A stretch of 35,658 nt of DNA from Deltaproteobacteria bacterium (GTDB lineage: Bacteria; Myxococcota_A; Polyangia; HGW-17; JAJRWW01), in NCBI GenBank assembly GCA_029938605.1, contig JAOZUO010000081.1, positions 1 to 35,658 of the forward strand. Direction: 5' to 3'. Both the position numbers and the translations under genes were made by a program. The notes under the pieces are model-generated. The model was not told where the DNA came from and ran no database searches. It saw only the letters and a program-made list of their open reading frames with translations. Position 1 is the first letter of the stretch. The number at the start of each line of letters is the position of its first letter. Positions 29,123-35,658 of this stretch are shown piece by piece.

Positions 29123-31245
29123 GAGTCCACCTCGTCGTCTTCGGGCACGAGCCCAGCGAGCACCCCGGCGGGCACCTCGGCCACCAGGGGGCGCACCGTG
29201 CCCGGAGTGATCTCCTCGGGTGCGACACCCTCCTCTCGGAAGATGCGCATGACCAGCTCGGAGCAGGTGTTGCCCCCGCACCCGCCCATGGAGGGGCGGG
29301 CCACGGCCTTGAGCACGTTGAGGTCCCGGATACCGCTGCGGATGGCGTCCACGATCTCGGATTTCCGCACCCGCTCACAGCGACACACGATGGGATCGTC
29401 GTCCCCCGAAGCGGTAGTGTCGTCCGCAGTCGCCTCCCTGTCCGCGGTCCCATCCAGGTCTTCTCCGCCGGCCAAAGACACCTTGAACCCGGCCACCCGC
29501 AGCCGCTCCGCCCAGGGAACCTCCAACAGCAGGAGCCGCCGCCGATCCTGGTCGTCCCGCTCCCGCAGGGCGACTACGGTGCCCTCCCCTACCCCATCGC
29601 CCACCATGTCCACCGTGCGCACCACCTCGCCGGGCCGCCCGGTGACGGATTCATCGAACTCCCAGGGCAGCACGAGCAACGCTTTGCTCCGGGTTGGATC
29701 GTAGTCGGACACCACGAGGCTGATGGCCAGGCCCGGGCAAATGCTGACACAACGGCCGCAGCCCAGGCAGCGCCCCGAAAAGACGGGTTGGGAGGTGATG
29801 GTGCCGTCCGGGATTTGGATGGATCCCACGGGGCACACCTCGGTGCAGGGGTTGCAGGGGATGTCCTGCACGCACCGGATGAGGGGAAACACGTTCAGCC
29901 CCGGATCCACGGCCACGAAGGGCCTCTGTGTACCGGGCCGGCTGCGAAGAACCTCGGCCGTCGTTCCCCAGGCCGGCGGAATCGCGCCCACCAGCCCGAG
30001 GTGGGCGGCCATGCGCCGCCCGGCAATTCGGCCGGAAAAGATGGCCGCCGAAGCCTCGGCAATCTCCGCCGCGTCCCCCGCCACGAAGGTGGGGATGCCG
30101 TACTGCTCGGCCTTTCGGGCCAGCTCATTCACCGACGCGAGCCCCACGGCGATGAGCACGCTGTCCACCTCGAAGGTGCGCTCCGTGCCGGGTTTCGGCG
30201 CGAAGTTTTCGTCGATGGCGGCGATGGTGACCCGCTCCGCCCGCTCCTCGCCCTCCACGCGAAGGGCCGTGTGGGAGGTCCACACGGGCACACCAAGACG
30301 CTTGAGCTTGTCCAAGTGGACCTTGTAGCCACCCACCCGGGGCAAGGCCTCCACCAACCCCGCCACCGCGATGCCCGCCTGGAGGGCGTGGTAGCCGGCG
30401 ATGAGCCCCACGTTGCCGCCGCCAATAATGAACAGCCGGTCCGAAGCACGGATGAGATCGCGGTTCACCAGGGTCTGGAAGGCGCCGGCGCCGTAGACGC
30501 CGGGTAGGTCGCAGCCCGGAAAGGAGAGGCTCTTTTCCCGCGCGCCCGCAGCCACCAGCAGCACCTGTGGCTGGACCAACACGTAGCGGTCGTGGTGAAC
30601 GATGCCCACCAGACGATCCTCGTACACGCCCACCGCCGTGGCGCCGAGCCAGGTGCGAATATTGGGTAGGCGCGGCAGCTCCTCGGACAAAATGCCGGCG
30701 ATGTCGATGCCACGGGTACCGGCGTGGCAAGCCCGCACGGACCCGAAGAAGCCGTGGGTCTGTAACCCCAGCTTCCCCCCCAGCTCGTCCTTGTCGTCCA
30801 CCAGGAGCACCTCGGCTCCCGCTCGCCCCAGCTCCTCGGCGGCGCAAATGCCCGCGGGGCCGCCGCCGATGATCAGCACCTGCACGTTCACCGCCGCGGT
30901 GGCGGTGGTGGAGGCGAACCCCGGGGCCGCGTCTGCCGCGGGCAGCGCCGGGGCGCCCTCCACGGGGTCCACGCGCAACCCCTCGTGTACCGGGACCATG
31001 CAGGACTTCACCGGACGACCGTCCGCCAGGACGAGACACTGCGAGCACTGGCCGTTGACACAGTAGATCCCCTGGGCGGCGCCGTCCCGGTGGTGATGCC
31101 CGAAGACGGTGATGCCGTTGGCGTACAGCGCCGAGGAGATGGCCTCACCCGGGAGGGCCGTGAGCTCCTTGTCCCCAAACCGGAAGCGCACGCGCTCGGC
31201 CGGCTTCGAGGACAAGATGGGGTGGCTTGCGATGCGACGCTCCAT
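29119..31245 (-). CDS. SoxA/HcnA-HcnB-like alpha subunit with ferredoxin and BFD domains
   Basis: A 708-aa multidomain flavoprotein. In order: a 2Fe-2S domain (about 1-100) with C62-x4-C67-x2-C70-x11-C82; a FAD/NAD-type two-dinucleotide domain (about 120-430; IIGGGPAGICAAEELG and IIGGGNVGL, then FVAGDAAEI); two 4Fe-4S ferredoxin motifs (CNPCTEVCP near 463, CLGCGRCVSICP near 494); and a C-terminal BFD-type [2Fe-2S] domain (CRCERVRKSEIVDAIRSG and GGCGGNTC, about 617-658). The domain order merges HcnA and HcnB-like parts with ferredoxin. It has AGGAG 5 bp before the ATG and is coupled to the beta subunit by TTGA. It probably collects electrons from the DAO partner and passes them to the upstream-encoded modules. 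Confidence 0.85.
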   Translation of the reverse strand: MERRIASHPILSSKPAERVRFRFGDKELTALPGEAISSALYANGITVFGHHHRDGAAQGIYCVNGQCSQCLVLADGRPVKSCMVPVHEGLRVDPVEGAPALPAADAAPGFASTTATAAVNVQVLIIGGGPAGICAAEELGRAGAEVLLVDDKDELGGKLGLQTHGFFGSVRACHAGTRGIDIAGILSEELPRLPNIRTWLGATAVGVYEDRLVGIVHHDRYVLVQPQVLLVAAGAREKSLSFPGCDLPGVYGAGAFQTLVNRDLIRASDRLFIIGGGNVGLIAGYHALQAGIAVAGLVEALPRVGGYKVHLDKLKRLGVPVWTSHTALRVEGEERAERVTIAAIDENFAPKPGTERTFEVDSVLIAVGLASVNELARKAEQYGIPTFVAGDAAEIAEASAAIFSGRIAGRRMAAHLGLVGAIPPAWGTTAEVLRSRPGTQRPFVAVDPGLNVFPLIRCVQDIPCNPCTEVCPVGSIQIPDGTITSQPVFSGRCLGCGRCVSICPGLAISLVVSDYDPTRSKALLVLPWEFDESVTGRPGEVVRTVDMVGDGVGEGTVVALRERDDQDRRRLLLLEVPWAERLRVAGFKVSLAGGEDLDGTADREATADDTTASGDDDPIVCRCERVRKSEIVDAIRSGIRDLNVLKAVARPSMGGCGGNTCSELVMRIFREEGVAPEEITPGTVRPLVAEVPAGVLAGLVPEDDEVDS

Positions 31246-31253
31246 GGTGGCTC

Positions 31254-32624
31254 CTAGGACCCGGTGACCGACGCCAGGCGGCCGGCGAGGGTATCGAACA
31301 GCGTCTGGACGCGAACGGCAGAACGACGCCAGCCTCCCCGGCGCAGGGCGCAGTTCAAGTGAATGGCCGCCGTGACCGACACCGTGATCAGCGTGGAGGC
31401 GCCCAGCTCCTCCACTTCGCCAAGGAGCCGGTCCTGCGCCAAGCGGGACTCGCCGTCGCAGTGGACGAACCCCTCCACCCCCGCCGAACCCGGCGCCTGG
31501 CCTCGACCATCACCATTACCGTGACCATGGCCTTGGCCCCGGCTTTGCGCTCCGCCCGCGCCCAACTCCCGGGGCAGCACCGCCACCGGATCCACCCCCG
31601 CCGCGCGCAGCAGCGCCACGGCGCTGGCCCGACTCTCGGCCGAAGCGTCTCCGACGTACAGCACGGTGTGGTCGTTGGAAATCCCCTCTACGTCGGGCGA
31701 GAACGCCGGCGTGAGCGCTTCGCGCCGCTCGTGGAGTAGGTCCACCAGGCTAACCACCTCCGGCTCCAGCGCCACGCCCAGGTCCGGGTACCCCTCCCGC
31801 AGATGCCACTGGCACTCGGGGGACACCGTGACCACCCGCTTGGCCCCGGTGGCCTCCAGGGCCACCCGCACCAGTCGGGCTTCGGGCGCCCGCGACCGGT
31901 CGATGCCGGCCAGCCCGAAGTCGTGGCCGCAGCAAGGCAGGCCCGGCACCACGGCCACCTCCACGCCCGCGCGCTGGAGCAAGGCCATGCAGGATCTCAG
32001 GGTGGCGTGCGTGTCCACGGAGAAGTGGCGGCCCAGCAGCCCGCCTAAAAACGGAAGGTCACACACGTACAGCAGGTTTGGGGCCCCGGCGGTGGCGCCC
32101 TGGGCCCAGGCGGGCCAGGGAGGGTTGTCATGCCGCAGGTGTGACAGGAGCGCGGCCTCCTGCACCGCGCCGTGGTGCGGATAGGGCATACGCGTGTCCA
32201 TGAGCGCCGACATACGGGACGCCGACCGTGCGGACGAGGGGCTCACCTCGGGTTCGTCCACCTGCCGGATGAAGGCCGACACCGCCTCGGTCAGCGCCGC
32301 CCCACTCCCCACGGGCGCGAACCGCACGCGGTCGGCGCCAACTCCCATGGCCTCAAGCACGGGCGCCAGATCCGTGGCCACGTCTTGCGCGTGGCTCCCG
32401 GCGTCGTGAAAACGGCAAGACCCGGGCGCGCACCCCGCCAGGAGCACCCCGGCGCCCCCCGCCCGCAAGACCCTCAGGACGTCGCCCGCCGAGACCCGCC
32501 CCACACAGGGCACACGGATGAAGCCCGCGCCATCTTGCACGGGCTCCACCGCCGGTGTGGCCAGGGAGCCTCCGTCACAGTGGAACACCACAACCTTCGG
32601 TGGCCGCTGGGCGCGCTCGTTCAT
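31254..32624 (-). CDS. MvhD-like protein fused to HdrB/HdrD-type cysteine-rich (CCG) region
   Basis: The 456-aa protein opens with an MvhD-like [2Fe-2S] domain (FHCDGGSLATPAV, IRVPCVGRVS, LLAGCAPGSCRFHDAG; Cys 16, 40, 65, 70). MvhD usually links hydrogenase or formate dehydrogenase to heterodisulfide reductase. Its second N-terminal cysteine (normally CxxC) is replaced by Gly. A CCG-type region follows (LYVCDLPFLGG, GLPCCGHDFGLAGI near 229, SPECQWHL). In HdrB and HdrD this kind of region holds noncubane clusters; here the CxxC end is only one Cys. A degenerate second copy near the C-terminus carries a Gly/His-rich insertion (SRGQGHGHGNGDGRGQ). It is cotranscribed, overlapping the preceding gene (ATGA) and 8 bp before the next. 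Confidence 0.72.
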   Translation of the reverse strand: MNERAQRPPKVVVFHCDGGSLATPAVEPVQDGAGFIRVPCVGRVSAGDVLRVLRAGGAGVLLAGCAPGSCRFHDAGSHAQDVATDLAPVLEAMGVGADRVRFAPVGSGAALTEAVSAFIRQVDEPEVSPSSARSASRMSALMDTRMPYPHHGAVQEAALLSHLRHDNPPWPAWAQGATAGAPNLLYVCDLPFLGGLLGRHFSVDTHATLRSCMALLQRAGVEVAVVPGLPCCGHDFGLAGIDRSRAPEARLVRVALEATGAKRVVTVSPECQWHLREGYPDLGVALEPEVVSLVDLLHERREALTPAFSPDVEGISNDHTVLYVGDASAESRASAVALLRAAGVDPVAVLPRELGAGGAQSRGQGHGHGNGDGRGQAPGSAGVEGFVHCDGESRLAQDRLLGEVEELGASTLITVSVTAAIHLNCALRRGGWRRSAVRVQTLFDTLAGRLASVTGS

Positions 32625-33481
32625 GGTTGCCTCCGTGACTGGCTCGGTGACCGGCTCCCTGACGGCTTCGCTCCCGGCTTGTGGGATCGGCTGGGGTTGC
32701 GAGATCGGCGGGATCGGACCTTGGCTCGCCCGTAAATGGCCGCCTCACAAAAGGCCGGATGGTCTCGGAGCCCATCGCCGATGCGCTGCTCCACCTCGCA
32801 CCGCCAGCACTGATAGCCATTGGAGCACACCGCGGCGGGCGTGAGACCCAACAGCGCATATCGGCAGAGTCGATCGGGTCCCGCCCGCTCCACGAACCTG
32901 CGCGCAGCCTCCTCCTCCATGTGGATGGCATCCGTGGGGCACACCGCGCTACAGGCGCCGCAACCGATGCATTGGTCGGTCCAGTCGTCGAAGGGCGTGG
33001 CCACCCGGCGCTCGGCACCACGGCCGTGCCACCCCAGGGCCTGGGCGCCCACGATCTCGGCGCAGACCCGCACACACAGCCCGCAACGAATGCACCGCTC
33101 CCCGTCGCGCTCGGGGGAGTCGGCCACCTCGGCGCCATACTCCCGCGCTAAGGCGAGCACCTCCGGGGATCCCGGCGCCAGCATCACCAGCAGCTCCAGC
33201 ACTCCGCGCCGCGTCCGCCGCACCCAATCGGTGTCCGTGCGCACGGTCAAATCCGGCAGCACGGGGAAGTTGCAGGCCGTGGTCAGCCGGGGCTTGCCCT
33301 CGCCCCGGGTCACCTCCACCACACAGAGTCGGCAGGCGCCCAGGCCCGACAGGGCCGGGTGATGACACAGCGTCGGCACGACGATGCCCGCGCAACGCAG
33401 CGCCTCTACCAAGGGCTGGTGCAACACGCCGACGATCTCCCGGCCATTGACAGCGATGGTTACAGAATTGGCGACGCTCAC
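32621..33481 (-). CDS. NuoG/HoxU-like iron-sulfur protein (2Fe-2S plus two 4Fe-4S)
   Basis: The 286-aa protein resembles the N-terminal iron-sulfur part of NuoG and the HoxU/HndD diaphorase subunits. The 2Fe-2S domain has C39-x10-C50-x2-C53-x16-C70 (PTLCHHPALSGLGACRLC). Two 4Fe-4S motifs follow: CIRCGLCVRVC near residue 130 and CIGCGACSAVCP near 170. An extra Cys group lies beyond (CRYALLGLTPAAVC, YQCWRCEVEQRIG) that is unusual. The final 40 residues are a Ser/Arg/Pro-rich tail. There is no molybdopterin domain, so it is a wire rather than an enzyme. Its ATG overlaps the stop of the upstream gene and its stop overlaps the next start, both in an ATGA. Confidence 0.8.
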   Translation of the reverse strand: MSVANSVTIAVNGREIVGVLHQPLVEALRCAGIVVPTLCHHPALSGLGACRLCVVEVTRGEGKPRLTTACNFPVLPDLTVRTDTDWVRRTRRGVLELLVMLAPGSPEVLALAREYGAEVADSPERDGERCIRCGLCVRVCAEIVGAQALGWHGRGAERRVATPFDDWTDQCIGCGACSAVCPTDAIHMEEEAARRFVERAGPDRLCRYALLGLTPAAVCSNGYQCWRCEVEQRIGDGLRDHPAFCEAAIYGRAKVRSRRSRNPSRSHKPGAKPSGSRSPSQSRRQP

Positions 33482-35451
33482 TGGTCAGCCTCGCTTCCGG
33501 AAAGAGGGATAAGCAACCGGTCCACTTGATGCGCCAGGTGCAGATTATCGAAGTACCCCATGGACATGGCGCCAGTGGGGCACAGGCCCACGCACACACC
33601 GCAACCCCGGCAGGACTGGTCGTCCACCATGGACAGAACCCGCCCGTTGGCCCGCGTCAGGACCCGTGGCGCCGCGTAGGGGCAGTGCTCCTCGCAGAGG
33701 CCACAGCCCCGGCACCGCAGGGCGTCCACCTGCGCGTGCATGCGAACCGCCCTGCCGATCTGCGCCGCCGTCAACGAGCGAGGGGCCCGAACCAACCTCC
33801 CGTCGGGCTCCACCAGGTGGCCCTCGGGACAGTAGGCCGAGCAGGTCGCACAGTCGAGGCAGGGACCACAGCGCAAACAGCGACGCGCCGCCTCCAGGGC
33901 CGCGGGCTCCAGGTCCCCTGCGCGACTGCGCGCCGCCTGGGAAAAGGGCCCGAAGGGTGTCTCCTGATCGCCGACGGCGTCTCCGTCCTCGGCCCCGTGC
34001 TCGATCACATGGTCCCAGGCGCTGCGTTGATCCCCTTCCACCGGCCCCAAACGTAGCGGCACGGCCGCCCCGCCATCGGTCACCATGGGATCTTGCGCTG
34101 AGGTCGTCGAGGGCCTCAACGCCAGATCCGTCTCCAGGGCCAAGGCCATGGCCACGGCCACCGCCGCCCGCCGCCCCAGGGCCACGGCCTCGATGACCGA
34201 ACGCGGCCCGGTCACGGCCTCACCGGTGCCGAAGACCCGCTCCACATCCGTCTCCAGGGTCACCGGATCCACAGCCAGGGTACCGAAGGGCGACTGAACC
34301 AGCCCGCCCTCCTCCACCAACCCCTCCAGGGTCGGCTCCCGCTCCCCGGCCGTGACCACGAAATCCGCCTCGATGATGATCGACCGCACCTCCGCCAGGC
34401 GGCTGCGACCCGCCACCGGACGACCGGTGGGCTCCATGACCGTCGCCACGACCCCCGTCACTCTCCCGTCCGACACCTCGATCTCGTCTCCCCGTACCAG
34501 ACACAGGACCCGCACCCCCGCGTCCTCGGCTTGGGCCAGGGTCGTCGGATCCACGGGCAGCGCCCACCGCTCCCGATGAAACACCAGGGTCACGGTGCCG
34601 GACGTAGCCAAAGCCAGCGCCGTGGCCGCCGCGAAGGCCGTCGAGGTCCCCCCCAGCACCACCGCCTCCCGAGATTGGGGGACCGCCCCGGTGGCCAGGT
34701 CTCTGAGTAGGTCCAAAGCCGGCCGAACGGCGTCGGAATCCCCCTCCCCTGGTAGTCCACAACCGAGCTCCCGGCCCGCGCCTATGGCCAGAAGCACCGC
34801 GTCGAACCCCTCGGCCAGCAGCGCCTTCACCGCGGCCCCATCCGCCACCGCCGCGCCCAGCCGCGCCTCGATGCCGTGCGCCAGCACATACTCCACATCC
34901 GCCGCCACTGCCCACCGCGGCAAGCGGTGCTCGGGAACCTCGTGGGCTAACAAGCCTCCCAACCCCGAGCGCGCCTCGATGATGGTCACCGCGTGGCCGA
35001 GCAGCCGCAGATCCCGCGCCGCCGTGAGCCCGGAGACCCCTCCGCCCACCACCGCCACACCCAACCCGCTCCCGGCCTTCTCAATAATATCGGGTACCGA
35101 GGGCGCCTCACCCGAGTCGGCCACCACCCGCGCCGCCATCTGCTTCAGCGCCCGGATGGGCACCGGCGTCCCATCGTCCACCCCACGCCGGGCGCAGTCC
35201 ACCTCGCAGGGCCGATTGCACAGAAAACCACACACCGCGGCCAGCGGGTTGTCCCGCCGAACCACCGCCAGGGCCTCGGCGAAGCGCGCCTCCGCCACCA
35301 GCCCCACGTACCGCTTCACGTTGATGCCCACGGGGCAGGCCCGACTACACGGCGCCTCGCCCACGGGCGCGAGGGTGAGCCCCTGATCAGCGAGTCCCCT
35401 GTTCTCTGGAGCTCCTGCGCGCTCACTGGATTCAATTCTGGGTGTCTGCAA
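33478..35451 (-). CDS. GltD/NfnB-like FAD protein with three C-terminal Fe-S motifs
   Basis: A 657-aa flavoprotein. The N-terminal Fe-S part (PCSRACPVG, CGFLCNRPCEVDCARRG) is that of GltD, NfnB and dihydropyrimidine dehydrogenase. A FAD-binding GVAVVGGGVSGLTAA (near 135) and a second nucleotide motif (AVVLGGTSTAF) follow. C-terminal ferredoxin-like clusters are CLRCGPCLDCATCSAYCP near 525, CRGCGLCEEHCP near 579 and CRGCGVCVGLCP near 611. The family transfers electrons between NAD(P)H, flavin and Fe-S, and in Nfn bifurcates them. The start is TTG at 35451, with AAGGAG 5 bp upstream and a promoter just beyond. A longer reading to TTG at 35550 would run through that promoter and the tRNA promoter. 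First gene of the operon. Confidence 0.85.
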   Translation of the reverse strand: MQTPRIESSERAGAPENRGLADQGLTLAPVGEAPCSRACPVGINVKRYVGLVAEARFAEALAVVRRDNPLAAVCGFLCNRPCEVDCARRGVDDGTPVPIRALKQMAARVVADSGEAPSVPDIIEKAGSGLGVAVVGGGVSGLTAARDLRLLGHAVTIIEARSGLGGLLAHEVPEHRLPRWAVAADVEYVLAHGIEARLGAAVADGAAVKALLAEGFDAVLLAIGAGRELGCGLPGEGDSDAVRPALDLLRDLATGAVPQSREAVVLGGTSTAFAAATALALATSGTVTLVFHRERWALPVDPTTLAQAEDAGVRVLCLVRGDEIEVSDGRVTGVVATVMEPTGRPVAGRSRLAEVRSIIIEADFVVTAGEREPTLEGLVEEGGLVQSPFGTLAVDPVTLETDVERVFGTGEAVTGPRSVIEAVALGRRAAVAVAMALALETDLALRPSTTSAQDPMVTDGGAAVPLRLGPVEGDQRSAWDHVIEHGAEDGDAVGDQETPFGPFSQAARSRAGDLEPAALEAARRCLRCGPCLDCATCSAYCPEGHLVEPDGRLVRAPRSLTAAQIGRAVRMHAQVDALRCRGCGLCEEHCPYAAPRVLTRANGRVLSMVDDQSCRGCGVCVGLCPTGAMSMGYFDNLHLAHQVDRLLIPLSGSEADQ

Positions 35452-35476
35452 GACCGCTCCTTCAGTGTAGGCCCCT

Positions 35477-35505
35477 ATTCGTACCCTGGGCGCGCGAGGT
35501 GTCAA
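35477..35505 (-). promoter_or_regulatory. Promoter of the iron-sulfur flavoprotein operon
   Basis: On the minus strand TTGACA (35505-35500) and TACGAA (35483-35478), or ACGAAT, are 16-17 bp apart. Transcription would begin near 35470, 8 bases before AAGGAG (35462-35457) and about 19 before the TTG start. Confidence 0.6.
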
Positions 35506-35543
35506 CCCCTCCGAGGATTGGAGCGCCCCCGTACTTTCTTTGC

Positions 35544-35573
35544 TTGACAAGACTGTGCAAATTCAGCTATGTC
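35544..35573 (+). promoter_or_regulatory. Promoter of tRNA-Gly
   Basis: TTGACA (35544-35549) and TATGTC (35568-35573) are 18 bp apart (CTATGT at 17 bp is an alternative), just upstream of the tRNA 5' end at 35586. It is divergent from the operon promoter, with -35 boxes about 38 bp apart. Confidence 0.55.
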
Positions 35574-35585
35574 ACGACGCGTCTC

Positions 35586-35657
35586 GCGGGAGTAACTCAG
35601 TGGTAGAGTGCGACCTTGCCAAGGTCGACGTCGCGAGTTCAAATCTCGTCTCCCGCT
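35586..35657 (+). tRNA. tRNA-Gly (anticodon GCC)
   Basis: The sequence folds as a tRNA. The acceptor GCGGGAG (35586-35592) pairs with CTCCCGC (35650-35656), and the D stem is CTC/GAG. The anticodon stem CGACC/GGTCG encloses the loop TTGCCAA (anticodon GCC, glycine), and the T arm GCGAG-TTCAAAT-CTCGT is complete. The discriminator base is T. The window ends one base later, so a genomic CCA cannot be seen. Confidence 0.93.
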
Positions 35658-35658
35658 C

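Noticed and set aside
35452..35550. Longer reading of the GltD-like gene to TTG 35550
   Set aside because: It would translate through a good promoter and the region before the tRNA; TTG 35451 has AAGGAG at the right spacing and a promoter upstream.

Overview
This 35.7 kb window is GC-rich, densely coded chromosomal DNA. It contains an Rnf operon, FHA plus DUF4388 (PATAN) signalling, Cys-rich 'NCGSCG' lipoproteins, many lipoproteins and outer-membrane barrels, frequent GTG/TTG starts and 4-nt gene overlaps. Together these point to a deltaproteobacterial lineage, most likely Myxococcota or a relative. That is an inference from gene content; no marker gene fixes it.

Layout. (1) 1-5135, plus strand: the Rnf/Rsx operon, order (A)-B-C-D-G-E followed by an RseC-like gene. 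RnfB is cut by the window edge and RnfA is presumed to lie upstream. (2) 5308-8790: dnaJ, tail-to-tail with a HelD/UvrD-like superfamily 1 helicase. (3) 8983-15238: a Cys-rich lipoprotein, divergent from a peptidase M49 (DPP III-like) lipoprotein, an orphan oligopeptide-type binding protein and a porin with a PGAQ repeat. (4) 15362-18613: an FHA-DUF4388 protein, convergent with a hypothetical membrane-anchored protein and two tandem metallo-beta-lactamase-fold hydrolases. (5) 18763-23828, minus strand: a putative uptake operon with a TRAP-type solute receptor, two FadL-like outer-membrane transporters and a beta-propeller-like lipoprotein. (6) 24151-27419: a small hypothetical gene, an unusual divergent regulatory region with a G-quadruplex motif, a lipoprotein, and a flavoprotein disulfide reductase of clearly lower GC (likely acquired). 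(7) 27462-35451, minus strand: a six-gene, translationally coupled iron-sulfur flavoprotein operon. (8) 35586-35657: tRNA-Gly(GCC), divergent from that operon.

How it may fit together. The operon at 27462-35451 joins a GltD/NfnB-like flavoprotein carrying extra ferredoxin clusters, a NuoG/HoxU-like protein, an MvhD fused to an HdrB/HdrD-type cysteine-rich (CCG) domain, a SoxA/HcnA-HcnB-like alpha subunit carrying ferredoxin and BFD-type domains, a DAO-family dehydrogenase, and a small membrane protein. It looks like a multi-flavin amine or imino-acid dehydrogenase that feeds electrons through Hdr/Mvh-type modules, possibly by electron bifurcation or confurcation. Its natural partners would be NAD and the ferredoxin handled by Rnf at the other end of the window. 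This is the best candidate for an undescribed system here, and its function is inferred.

A second theme is in-frame tandem repeats in exported proteins. The hydrophobic cores of four signal peptides are built from short in-frame DNA repeats, and further arrays lie in the porin linker and the RnfD N-terminus.
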